A DNA stretch of 21,779 bases from an uncultured Chloroflexota bacterium (lineage in GTDB: Bacteria; Chloroflexota; UBA4733), in the NCBI GenBank assembly GCA_937967325.1, contig CALBSQ010000378.1, positions 1 to 21,779 on the forward strand. Reading direction: 5' to 3'. Positions 1 through 6,538 of this stretch are shown here, piece after piece. A program made the translations under genes and the position numbers. The notes under the pieces are model-generated. The model was not told where the DNA came from. It made no database searches and saw only the letters and a program-made list of their open reading frames with translations. Numbering within the stretch: position 1 is the stretch's first letter; every line of letters begins with the position of its first letter.

Positions 1-408
1 CTCCAGTCCCTCCGGGGCCTCGACCCCCGCTCGCAGGTCGACCCAGGTGCGCATCAAGAGGAAGGCCGGCGCCACGGAGGCGTCCGGCGCCGCCGGTAGC
101 CCGGGGAGCAGCACCAGGAACAGCGGGAAGTGCGGATCTTTGGCGGCGCGGTCCAGCGCGACGCTGGCTTCCTCTCGCACCCAGTCGCCCAGCCCCGCGG
201 CGCCGAGGCAGACGGCGCAGGCGGCACACTGGTGCAACGCGGCGACGATCTCCTCCTGCCAGCGCCCGCCCGGCGTGAGATTCCAGACATCGAGCCAGGG
301 GCGTAGCCCGGCGTCCTGCAGGCGGCGGCCAATCGCCTCGACCGCCGCCGTGTCGCGGCTGTTGTGGGAGAGGAAGACGTCGAAGCGGGGGGCGGCATCG
401 CCGTCCAT
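1..408 (-). CDS. TIR-domain protein, N-terminal part (runs off left edge)
   Basis: The minus frame from ATG at 408 is open to the window edge (136 residues). It reads as a TIR domain: FDVFLSHNSRD at residues 9-19 (box 1), then GLRPWLDVWNLTPGGRWQEE at 34-53, CAVCLG at 64-69, and GDWVREEASVAL at 74-85. Bacterial TIR domains of this type often cleave NAD+ or signal in anti-phage defence. The glutamate at about residue 80, four positions after W76, lies where the catalytic Glu of NADase TIRs is found; that alignment was made by eye. A GGAGG five bases before ATG 408 supports the start. Proteins with this exact TIR wording usually continue into a NTPase/STAND or WD40 region, but that part is outside the window. 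No defence partner is visible on the right. Confidence 0.85.
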   Translation of the reverse strand, partial: MDGDAAPRFDVFLSHNSRDTAAVEAIGRRLQDAGLRPWLDVWNLTPGGRWQEEIVAALHQCAACAVCLGAAGLGDWVREEASVALDRAAKDPHFPLFLVLLPGLPAAPDASVAPAFLLMRTWVDLRAGVEAPEGLE

Positions 409-570
409 CGCTGCCTCCGCCGCCGGATCGGCGCACCTCATGGCGCCAGACGGTCGAGTCAACGGCGCTGGCGCTGAGGATCGAGTATATAGAGCCGCGA
501 AAACGCCGCGGCGTCCTCACCGGGCCGGGCGGCGCGGTAGGCGAGGAGGAGAATCCGGGGGCTGAAGCGG

Positions 571-784
571 ATCGCTCGCTTTTGATCGTGGGACGGAAGC
601 CCGGGTACGACTCCTGGAAGCGCCTGTCGCGCGCATCGACGAGCGCCCGGACCCGCGGCTGGAACAGGAGGTGGGCGCCGCGCTCCGTCCACCGCCTCTG
701 CTGCTGCTTCACGACGCGCTTCCTGGCGACGGCGTTGGCGGTGGATTCGACGAGGGCGGTGGAGCTGGTCTCGCCGTCGGGCCA
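571..784 (-). pseudogene. transposase C-terminal remnant
   Basis: After a TGA at 785-787 the minus frame reads SSTALVESTANAVARKR, then RRWTERGAHLLFQPRV and FQESYPGFRP. This matches the conserved C-terminal end seen in many transposases (consensus roughly VESTVNxVVSKR..KKQQMxWTPxGAHLLLQxR). The catalytic core is absent, and the frame is closed upstream by the stop, so this is a scrap of about 70 codons. The true C-terminus is unclear because the frame stays open past the usual PGFRP ending. The IS family could not be assigned. It suggests past insertion and deletion between the TIR gene and its neighbours. Confidence 0.6.
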
Positions 785-822
785 TCAGCGGGCGATCCGT
801 GCCGTTGGAGGGCATCCTGCCG

Positions 823-1053
823 CTATCGACGATAGCGTTCGCGGAGTTGCCGGACGGTACGGAAAGGGAAGTCCGGATCCCGCCGCCACTGCGCGAGATT
901 GGCGATCGAGATGCCCACGATCAGCGCAAGCCAGGCCCAGGCGAATGGGCCCCTAGTGGGGAGCAGAGAGAGCACGCCGAAGGCGATCAGGTCGATGGCG
1001 ATGAGCATAACTGCCAGCAGTCCAAGTCGGATCGACCGGCGTGCCGGTGACAT
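823..1053 (-). CDS. small two-helix membrane protein (hypothetical)
   Basis: A 76-residue protein beginning MSPARRSIRLGLLAVMLIAI. Two hydrophobic segments (about residues 10-30 and 37-56) are joined by a short loop (LPTRGPF) and followed by an Arg-rich tail ending RQLRERYRR, which suggests two membrane helices with a cytoplasmic basic tail. ATG 1053 is preferred over the longer start at 1128 because GGAGGGG lies four bases upstream. A 7-bp hairpin (CGCTATC/GATAGCG, 821-837) overlaps the stop codon but has no T-tract. The Tn3 element ends 17 bp upstream of the start codon, so the gene has been cut off from its original upstream DNA. Function unknown. Confidence 0.6.
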   Translation of the reverse strand: MSPARRSIRLGLLAVMLIAIDLIAFGVLSLLPTRGPFAWAWLALIVGISIANLAQWRRDPDFPFRTVRQLRERYRR

Positions 1054-1070
1054 CGCCCCTCCGTGCAGTA

Positions 1071-1104
1071 GGGGTAGTGCGAAGGAAGCTGTCACCAGCC
1101 GCAA
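1071..1104 (+). repeat. left terminal inverted repeat of the Tn3 element
   Basis: Identical over 34 bp to the reverse complement of 4057-4090, with GGGG at the outer edge. Similarity stops at 1105, and at 1070 the CAGTA duplication begins. Confidence 0.9.
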
Positions 1105-1359
1105 CGCGGCTCCGACGAACCGGACCATGAATCGCGCAACCGCGCGTCGGGGCTGCCCAACAGCCCTGTTCCGTTAGCGGCGAAGTGCCACTTCCCTCTC
1201 TGGCAAGCGCACTCCGACCAATTTCCCCACCATTTTGCTGGTCTGCGCCCGCGTCGTAGCGTGTTTCCAGCAGTCGGAGTGCCGACACCAGCCCTTCTGG
1301 GAACTTGTGCTCGTGGAATCTGGAGCGACGGCATCACGTGCATTTGGAGCACCGGGACC

Positions 1360-1581
1360 TTGAAACGGCACTGGACCGAGGCGGAGTTAGGCGAGCACTG
1401 GGCGCTCGCCCCGGACGAACTGGCGCTGCTCGCCAACAAGACTGGCACCACGCGGTTGGCCTTCGCGGTAGCGCTCAAGTGCTTTCAACTGGAGGGGCGG
1501 TTCCCGGAGAGCGCCCAGGAGTTCCCCAGGGGCGTCGTCGTGCCCGCCGGAGGGCGGCTCAGTCGATGCAGCCCTGGTTAG
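1360..1581 (+). pseudogene. tnpA: Tn3 transposase N-terminal fragment (DUF4158)
   Basis: From TTG 1360 the frame reads LKRHWTEAELGEHWALAPDE, then LLANKTGTTRLAFAVALKCF and QLEGRFP. This is the conserved start of Tn3-family TnpA (DUF4158 region). After about codon 62 (around 1545) the similarity ends, and the frame closes at 1581 after unrelated residues. Only about 60 of the roughly 980 expected residues remain. The break coincides with the 3' end of the beta-helix gene on the other strand. Native TnpA starts close to the KRHW motif, so TTG 1360 is the likely original start. Confidence 0.8.
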
Positions 1582-2365
1582 CCGTGCCGAAGGTGTTGCT
1601 CACCCACTGGTTGCTGTCGCAGTTCGGGTTGTTGTCCTTCAGGTCGACGAAGTTCCCAGTGGCCGTGTTAGAAGCGAGCTGATTCGCCGTGGCGCCGACG
1701 TCTACGAGGATGCCCTGGCCCAGGTTGTTGTTGCTGGTGTTGGCGTCCACCCGGTCTCGCGAGGACCGGAACCCGATGGCGATGCCTTGGGCGAGGTTCC
1801 CGCTCGTCGTGCTGTTGGCCACCGTGGTGGCCGACGCGTCGTTCAGCGCGATGCCCGCAGTGTTGTCCAAGGCCCGGTCGTTGACGAGACGGCTGCCGTT
1901 GACAGGGATGGGACCGCAGGCGCCGCAGACGCCGCCCGAGCCGATCGTCACATCCCCCACCACGATGCCCAGCACACGGTTCGCGCGGGCCGTGACGCCC
2001 TGAATGATGGCGCCGGGGCCGTCGTCGGCCACGCCGTAGTAGAAGCCGGTCACCGTGCCGTCCACCACCCGGGCATCGGTCGCCGCGGGCGCGATGTAGA
2101 CACCGACGCTCCCCCCGGCGATGGCCTGTCCCGGGCCGGTCAGGGTGTGACCGCCCAGCTCGAGCTTGACGTCGGGGGCGATGATGCTGATGCAGGCCCC
2201 GGAGGCGGAGGTGGCCACGTCCCGGGTGAGCTGATAGGCGCCGGGGCTGGAAAGCGTAGCGCAGCCGGAGATGAGCGGGCCCGGGGCGGCGGCGAGCGGG
2301 GCCGCCCCGCCCAGCGCCAGCAGGGCGCCGAGGACCAAGGCGAGGGACTGGGAGCCGGGACGCAT
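1559..2365 (-). CDS. secreted right-handed beta-helix repeat protein
   Basis: A 268-residue protein. Residues 1-27 form a signal peptide (basic n-region, LALVLGALLALGGAAPLAAA), so it is exported. The rest is Gly/Asn/Thr/Val-rich with recurrent short strands such as LELGGHTLTGPGQAIAGGS, NRALDNTAGIALNDAS, NSTTSGNLAQGIAIGF and NTSNNNLGQGILVDV. This pattern is typical of parallel beta-helix (PbH1, NosD/pectate-lyase-like) domains. Several Cys residues could form disulfides. No catalytic site was recognised. ATG 2365 is chosen because it opens the signal peptide and has AAGGAAGG upstream; the longer start at 2416 adds a non-signal leader. The gene sits opposite and inside the transposase gene of the Tn3 element, as a passenger. 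Confidence 0.75.
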   Translation of the reverse strand: MRPGSQSLALVLGALLALGGAAPLAAAPGPLISGCATLSSPGAYQLTRDVATSASGACISIIAPDVKLELGGHTLTGPGQAIAGGSVGVYIAPAATDARVVDGTVTGFYYGVADDGPGAIIQGVTARANRVLGIVVGDVTIGSGGVCGACGPIPVNGSRLVNDRALDNTAGIALNDASATTVANSTTSGNLAQGIAIGFRSSRDRVDANTSNNNLGQGILVDVGATANQLASNTATGNFVDLKDNNPNCDSNQWVSNTFGTANQGCID

Positions 2366-2489
2366 GGCGTGGCCTTCCTTCCGAGGGTGCATCGGGCGTG
2401 TGTGCCCGATGCACATTCAGCCGCGTGCGGGGGGAGTATAGGGCAATCCAGCGGGCGGCGCAAGGTGGCCGCGGAGTTGCGAAGTTGGC

Positions 2490-3345
2490 ATGTCGCAGGT
2501 CAACTTCGGCGCGGGAACTACTGGCAAGGTCGAGCGCAAAGCCCTCTGCGTCTACTCCCAGCTCAAGACCTGCTCCTCCTCGGAAGCAGCCGCCATGATC
2601 GAGGGCGTGCTGCGCCACTGCACCGACATGACCGTGGGGAAGAACTACGTGGACTCCCACGGCCAGAGTGAAGTGGCCTTCGCCTTCTGCCACTTACTGG
2701 GCTTCCAGTTGTTGCCGCGGCTCAAGAACTTGCACCGCCAGAAGCTCTACCGGCCCCAGACTGGCCAGCCGGACAGCTTCCCCAATCTCCAGCCGATCCT
2801 GACTCGCCCGATCAACTGGGCGCTGATCCGCCAGCAATACGACGAACTGGTCAAGTTCACCCCCGCGCTGCCCCTGGGCACAGCGGACGCCGAGGCGATC
2901 CTGCGCCGCTTCACGCGCACCAACCTGCAGCATCCCACCTACCAAGCGCTGGCCGAACTGGGCAAAGCGGTGAAGACCATCTTCCTCTGCCGCTACCTCC
3001 ACGCGGAGGAGCTGCGGCGCGAGATCCAGGAGGGGCTGAACGTCGTGGAGACCTGGAACAGCACCAACGGCTTCATCCTCTATGGCAAGGGGGGCGAGTT
3101 CGCCACCAACCGCCTGGACGAGCAGGAGTTGATCATGCTCTCCCTGCACCTGCTCCAACTCAGCTTGGTCTACGTCAACACCCTGATGATCCAGCGGGTC
3201 GTGCCGGGGCCGCGCTGGCAGGAGGACCTCACGCCGGAGGACCTGCGAGCGCTCTCTCCGTTGCTCTACGCCCACGTCAAACCCGTACGGCACGTTCCGT
3301 TTGGACATGCAGGCGCGGCTGCCGCTCGAGGAGGCGGCGGCATGA
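2490..3345 (+). pseudogene. tnpA: Tn3 transposase C-terminal fragment, frameshifted
   Basis: The frame contains the C-terminal DDE domain of Tn3 TnpA: CVYSQLKTCSSSEAAAMIEG, KNYVDSHGQSEVAFAFCHLL (with the second catalytic Asp), PRLKNLHRQKLYRP, GKAVKTIFLCRYLH, and GKGGEFATNRLDEQE near the catalytic Glu region. The first catalytic Asp and everything before it are lost. One extra base near 3285 shifts the frame. Removing it restores YGTFRLDMQARLPLEEAAA and a TGA at 3343-3345, the normal TnpA ending. A second shift near 2515-2522 separates NYWQ from VERKA. Because of the shift, the fragment reads through in frame into the next gene as one 519-residue open frame (2490-4049). Confidence 0.85.
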
Positions 3346-4049
3346 TGCCCCTCCGCACGCCGGCGAAGGAGAAGGCCAGGGAGCTGGCCAAGGGGTTGCG
3401 CGGAGAGCGGCCGGACTACGCCTACCTCAAGCAAATCTTCCGCGAGCTGCGCGCCGGGCTGGGCATCACTGTCCCTCGCACGCCGAAGCGGCTGCCCGCT
3501 GTCCCCAGTGAGGAGGAACTGCGTCGGTGCTACGACGCCGTCTGGCACGCCCGCCGAACCGGCGACGTCGTGCTCATCAAGACGCTGCTCTACACCGGCG
3601 CACGGGTGGGCGAACTCGTCCGCATGCGACTCGCCGACGTCGACCTGGACCGCTGCCAGATCCGCATCAACCAGGGCAAAGGGAAGAAGGATCGGGTAGT
3701 CCCGTTCCCCGATCCCTTTAAGGAAGCGCTGGCGCTGCACATGGACGCGCTGCGGACCAAGCACGCGACGTATCTCTTTGAGTCCTCTTGGAAGAAGCCG
3801 TACAGCGATCGTGGAGTGCGCCGGTTGCTGGAGCGCTACGCCACGGCAGCCGGGATGGCGCGCAACGTCTCACCCCACCAACTCCGCTGCTTCCTGTTCA
3901 CCTGGCTCAAGAAGCAGGGGATCGACGACGCCTTGATCCAGCCCTACTCCGGCCACGCCAGCAGGAAGTCACTGGAAGTCTATTCCCGTCTGTCCATCGG
4001 CGACGCCCAAGGCGAGTACAACACCGCCATGGAGCGCTTCTCTGTCTGA
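3342..4049 (+). CDS. tnpI: tyrosine recombinase of the Tn3 element (TnpI-like)
   Basis: A 235-residue site-specific recombinase. Catalytic residues are present: R88 in TGARVGEL, K113 in GKGKKDR, H179 and R182 in SPHQLR, H205 in SGHAS, and nucleophile Y214 in LEVYSRLS. The N-terminal core-binding region is short (about 55 residues). In Tn4430-type transposons such an enzyme resolves cointegrates in place of a serine resolvase. The start ATG 3342 overlaps the restored tnpA stop as ATGA, so the two genes were translationally coupled. A frameshift in tnpA now joins the frames, and a fused longer product is possible. The third residue after the catalytic Arg (R182 then CFL) is Cys where His is common. 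Confidence 0.85.
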   Translation: MMPLRTPAKEKARELAKGLRGERPDYAYLKQIFRELRAGLGITVPRTPKRLPAVPSEEELRRCYDAVWHARRTGDVVLIKTLLYTGARVGELVRMRLADVDLDRCQIRINQGKGKKDRVVPFPDPFKEALALHMDALRTKHATYLFESSWKKPYSDRGVRRLLERYATAAGMARNVSPHQLRCFLFTWLKKQGIDDALIQPYSGHASRKSLEVYSRLSIGDAQGEYNTAMERFSV

Positions 4050-4056
4050 GCGCAGA

Positions 4057-4090
4057 TTGCGGCTGGTGACAGCTTCCTTCGCACTACCCC
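4057..4090 (-). repeat. right terminal inverted repeat of the Tn3 element
   Basis: Reverse complement of 1071-1104 over 34 bp with no mismatch. It lies 8 bp after the recombinase stop codon and is followed by the CAGTA duplicate at 4091-4095. Confidence 0.9.
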
Positions 4091-4199
4091 CAGTAAAAGC
4101 ATAGCGGAGACTAGGGAGAGGGGCGTTCTGGGTCGATTGCGGGCCATTCCCAACTTCCCAACTATTCGGTCGGGCCGTTGGGTAGAGCGAGGGGGCACA

Positions 4200-4227
4200 G
4201 GTTCCGAGAACGCCGCTTCTCGGAACC
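4200..4227. other. 28-bp dif-like palindrome, candidate Xer recombination site
   Basis: The arms GGTTCCGAGAA (4200-4210) and TTCTCGGAACC (4217-4227) are perfect reverse complements around the 6-bp centre CGCCGC. The 11+6+11 layout is that of Xer core sites, and the left arm shares the TTCC.AGAA pattern of the XerC-side arm of Bacillus subtilis dif (recalled from memory). A XerC/D-like gene starts 161 bp downstream. It could also act as an intrinsic terminator, since TTATTTTT follows about 6 bases after the stem, or as an operator. A plasmid multimer-resolution site is the preferred reading, by inference. Confidence 0.55.
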
Positions 4228-4245
4228 GGCTAGTTATTTTTCCCC

Positions 4246-4276
4246 TTGACAAGCCCCCCGGTCGGTTCCATATAAT
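4246..4276 (+). promoter_or_regulatory. sigma70-type promoter of the recombinase operon
   Basis: TTGACA (4246-4251) and TATAAT (4271-4276) are both perfect consensus hexamers, with a 19-bp spacer that is longer than the optimum of 17. A GGTTCC half-site (4264-4269) lies inside the spacer and TCGGAACCGG (4295-4304) just after the expected start point. Both match arms of the palindrome at 4200-4227. Binding there would be expected to block transcription. Confidence 0.75.
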
Positions 4277-4388
4277 CGTCCTATGCCCCGGTTATCGGAA
4301 CCGGTTTCGGCCAGCCGTCGGCATTGACCCCATGGGGCAAGAGCTGCCATAGTGGGACGACCAGCCAGAAAGGCGGCACTACACACGT

Positions 4389-5354
4389 ATGACGACACGA
4401 ACCAGCCCAGCGGCGGTAGCAACCGCCCCAACCAGCGCCCAGCGCTTCCCAGCGGCCGCGGCAGCCACGCGCGCGCTCCCCGCTCCCCTCAGCTTGGAGG
4501 AAGGGCTCGCCCGGTATGTCGAAGCATTGACCGGCCGCAACGTCAGCCCCCTCACCCTGCGCGCCTACGCGGCGGACGTCCGCCAGTTCTGCATGTGGTT
4601 ACGCGCGACCAATGTCGCCGTCAGCCGGCCCGACCAGGTGCAGCGGCAGGACCTGCGCGAGTACCTGGCCGAGCTCGCTCGGCAGGGGCGCTCCGGCGTG
4701 ACGCGGGCGCGCAAGCTGGCCGCCCTGCGCGGCTACTTCGCCTTCCTGCTCGGCGAGGGCTGCGTCCCGACCTCCCCCGTCCACGGCATCGAGACGCCCA
4801 AGAAGGAGAAGACCGGCCGCACCACCCTGCGCCTCGATGAGTACACCAAGCTGCTCTCCCTGGCCGGCGGCCATCCCCGCGACTTCTGCATCCTGACCGT
4901 CTTCCTGCAGACCGGCCTGCGCGTGAGTGAGCTCTGCGATTTGCGGACCGGCGACGTCGACCTGATCGCCCACACCCTGACCGTCGTCGCTGGCAAGGGC
5001 CAGAAGGCGCGCACCATCGCGCTGGAGAAGAAGGCCCTCCAGGCGCTCAAGGGCTACCTCAACGCGCGGCCCCGCGTCCTGGAGGAGCGGCTCTTCCTCA
5101 ACTACCGGGGCGAGCCCCTGGGCGAGCGCGGGGTGCGCAAGCTGGTCGCCAAATACCTGGCGGCCGCCGGCATCACCAAGAAAGCCAGCCCCCACAGCCT
5201 GCGCCACACCTTCGCCACCTACAAGGCCGAGAAGGGCGTGTCGCCCTTCCAGCTCCAGGAGTGGCTGGGCCACGCCAGCCTGAACACCACCCAGATCTAC
5301 GTGCATATGGCGAGACAGAACGGCAAGAAGGTGATGGAGGCCACCAGCCTATGA
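4389..5354 (+). CDS. XerC/XerD-like tyrosine recombinase
   Basis: A 321-residue integrase-family recombinase. After a low-complexity Ala/Thr-rich leader (1-33) come a SAM-like core-binding domain (about 35-125: LEEGLARYVEALTGRNVSPL, LRAYAADVRQF) and the catalytic domain with R178 (TGLRVSEL), K203 (GKGQKAR), H269/R272 (SPHSLRH), H295 (LGHASLNTTQIY) and Y304. Length and domain order fit Xer recombinases, which resolve plasmid or chromosome dimers. The dif-like palindrome at 4200-4227 is a natural candidate substrate. The stop overlaps the next start as ATGA, so it is coupled to the WGR gene. No strong Shine-Dalgarno precedes ATG 4389. It could instead be the integrase of a mobile element. Confidence 0.9.
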   Translation: MTTRTSPAAVATAPTSAQRFPAAAAATRALPAPLSLEEGLARYVEALTGRNVSPLTLRAYAADVRQFCMWLRATNVAVSRPDQVQRQDLREYLAELARQGRSGVTRARKLAALRGYFAFLLGEGCVPTSPVHGIETPKKEKTGRTTLRLDEYTKLLSLAGGHPRDFCILTVFLQTGLRVSELCDLRTGDVDLIAHTLTVVAGKGQKARTIALEKKALQALKGYLNARPRVLEERLFLNYRGEPLGERGVRKLVAKYLAAAGITKKASPHSLRHTFATYKAEKGVSPFQLQEWLGHASLNTTQIYVHMARQNGKKVMEATSL

Positions 5355-5641
5355 CCACCGATGTGACGCCGAAGCAACCAGCAGCGACGATGCCGGCGTT
5401 CCAACGCTACGCCCGCTTCGTGAGCGTGGACCCGGGCAAGAATCGCTACCGCTTCTATGTGCTGCGTTGGCACGAGGACCTGTTCGGCCAGACCGTGCTG
5501 GCGCGCACGTGGGGCCGCCTGGGCACGCGGGGCAACACCCGCCTCTTCTTCGTCGGCGAGCGCGAGCAGGCAGCAAAGGCGATCGAGCGGCTGGTCCACC
5601 ATCGGGCCTTGCACGGCTACGAGCTCGTGGAGAGCGACTGA
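5351..5641 (+). CDS. small WGR-domain protein
   Basis: A 96-residue protein that is almost entirely a WGR domain: NRYRFYVLRWHEDLFGQTVL (31-50) followed by the diagnostic WGRLGTRG (54-61), then EREQAAKAIERLVHHRALHG. WGR domains occur in PARPs and in small stand-alone proteins, often on plasmids, and are linked to nucleic-acid binding. ATG 5351 is chosen because it overlaps the recombinase stop (ATGA) and opens the domain; the longer frame from 5261 would run through recombinase codons. Tight coupling suggests it works with the recombinase, perhaps as a DNA-binding accessory. That partnership is inferred from position only. Confidence 0.85.
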   Translation: MTTDVTPKQPAATMPAFQRYARFVSVDPGKNRYRFYVLRWHEDLFGQTVLARTWGRLGTRGNTRLFFVGEREQAAKAIERLVHHRALHGYELVESD

Positions 5642-5645
5642 ACGT

Positions 5646-6263
5646 ATGAGCAACGAACAGCAACCACACCATCGCGAAGAGGACCCGTACTACAACGTCG
5701 ACGAGCAGATCGGCGAGGTCCGCTTGTGGGAGCGCGACTGGATGCTGCGGTTGCAGGCCCACGTCGGCGAGGAGGCCTACTCCCGCGGCGAGGGGGAGGA
5801 GATCATCCCCTTGCAGCAGCGCCGGGGCGTGCGGACGTACGTCCACGCCAAGCCCTATATCCTGCAGCCGGATTACCGCGTCACCGTCGCCCTGCACGAC
5901 CGGCCTGACCCGGGCGGCAGTATCGGCACCATCGCGGGCAGCGAGTGGGCCGGCATGCGCCGCCAGCTCGTCGGCAACGCCCAGGGCTGGTACTACCCCG
6001 TCGAGCGGACGATCATTCTCTGGGAGTGCTTCTTCGAGCACCCCTTCACCTCGCCGGACAAGCGCACCGAGGATCCCAACCTGCGGACCTTGTGGCGCGG
6101 CTTCGAGCGGTTCCTGATCGAGCGCTGCCCGGGCGCCCGGCAGCTCGTGACGACCTATGATGATCCGGTGTACGAGACGCAGGCCTACCAGCGCTTCCTG
6201 GGCGAGCTGGGCTACCGGCGGCTCAGCACGGTCGCCTTCGGCAAGGAGGTAACCCGGCCATGA
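5646..6263 (+). CDS. hypothetical protein, possible acetyltransferase-like fold
   Basis: A 205-residue protein starting 4 bp after the WGR stop. The N-terminus is acidic and polar (EEDPYYNVDEQIGEVRLWER). The C-terminal half (residues about 120-203) has ILWECFFEHPF, LWRGFERFLIERCPGARQLV and AYQRFLGELGYRRLSTVAFG. That ending resembles the last strands of GNAT acetyltransferases, but no acetyl-CoA-binding loop could be recognised, so the assignment is weak. It overlaps the next gene by ATGA. A second copy of its last 13 codons, with only silent changes, survives at 7050-7091, so a paralogue once existed. Confidence 0.75.
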   Translation: MSNEQQPHHREEDPYYNVDEQIGEVRLWERDWMLRLQAHVGEEAYSRGEGEEIIPLQQRRGVRTYVHAKPYILQPDYRVTVALHDRPDPGGSIGTIAGSEWAGMRRQLVGNAQGWYYPVERTIILWECFFEHPFTSPDKRTEDPNLRTLWRGFERFLIERCPGARQLVTTYDDPVYETQAYQRFLGELGYRRLSTVAFGKEVTRP

Positions 6264-6297
6264 GCGAGCGCTTCGCCAGGCCACCACGGGCGCTGCG
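6222..6297 (+). repeat. 76-bp direct repeat, copy 1 (gene A/gene B junction)
   Basis: Matches 7050-7125 at 71 of 76 positions. It spans the last codons of the 205-residue gene and the first 13 codons of the overlapping next gene. All five differences are silent in the reading frames involved. Confidence 0.9.
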
Positions 6298-6538
6298 CCG
6301 CAGGTGGCGCGGCGGCTGCAAGGCAGCAAGCTACCAGATCGTCGCCGTCTCCCAGGAGCAGCGCGCCGCTACGCACACCGGCGCGCTGCTCGATCTGGAG
6401 CGCGGCGCAGGCCGCCATGTGGTAGCGGAGACTTCGGTCCTCGTCGAGCTGGTGACACTGGTCGGGCGCGAGTTGGGTCGCCCCCGCTCGCCGCAGCGGC
6501 TAGGCGTAGTTCTTGACCACCTCCTCCACGCCGGCTAA
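6260..6538 (+). pseudogene. chimeric ORF: start of gene B joined to unrelated sequence
   Basis: The first 14 residues, MSERFARPPRALRR, are identical to the start of the intact 86-residue protein at 7088. The rest (RWRGGCKAASYQIVAVSQEQ onward) is unrelated to that protein. The tail overlaps the minus-strand gene at 6500-6811. The simplest reading is a truncated copy of gene B whose frame happens to stay open for 92 codons. A real short protein expressed by coupling from the 205-residue gene cannot be excluded. Confidence 0.5.

Larger units (their letters stand above)
1071..4090. mobile_element. Tn3-family transposon with TIRs and target duplication
   Basis: The two ends are perfect 34-bp inverted repeats (1071-1104 and 4057-4090). 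Each begins at its outer edge with GGGGTAGTGCG, typical of Tn3-family ends. The element is flanked by the 5-bp direct repeat CAGTA (1066-1070 and 4091-4095), the expected target-site duplication length. Internal genes agree: a tnpA N-terminal scrap, a tnpA C-terminal fragment and a TnpI-like tyrosine recombinase on the plus strand, plus a beta-helix gene on the minus strand. tnpA is broken, so movement would need a transposase supplied in trans. The use of a tyrosine recombinase instead of a serine resolvase resembles the Tn4430 subgroup. Confidence 0.9.

Noticed and set aside
1787..2671. Plus-strand open frame of 294 codons
   Set aside because: Mostly antisense to the beta-helix gene. Only its end (near 2480-2515, reading NYWQ) may be a few codons of the original tnpA.
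1668..2693. Long minus-strand open frame of 341 codons
   Set aside because: Arg/Pro/Gly-rich out-of-frame reading of the beta-helix gene region and of tnpA antisense; no domain seen.
2694..3764. Minus-strand open frame of 356 codons
   Set aside because: Antisense to the Tn3 TnpA C-terminus and TnpI, both recognised families.
1071..4090. Inverted repeats as an invertible (phase-variable) segment driven by the internal tyrosine recombinase
   Set aside because: The GGGG outer ends, the 5-bp CAGTA duplication and tnpA fragments identify the repeats as Tn3 termini, which tyrosine recombinases do not invert.
5349..6329. Minus-strand open frame of 326 codons
   Set aside because: Antisense to the WGR and 205-residue genes; composition is that of a GC-rich shadow frame.
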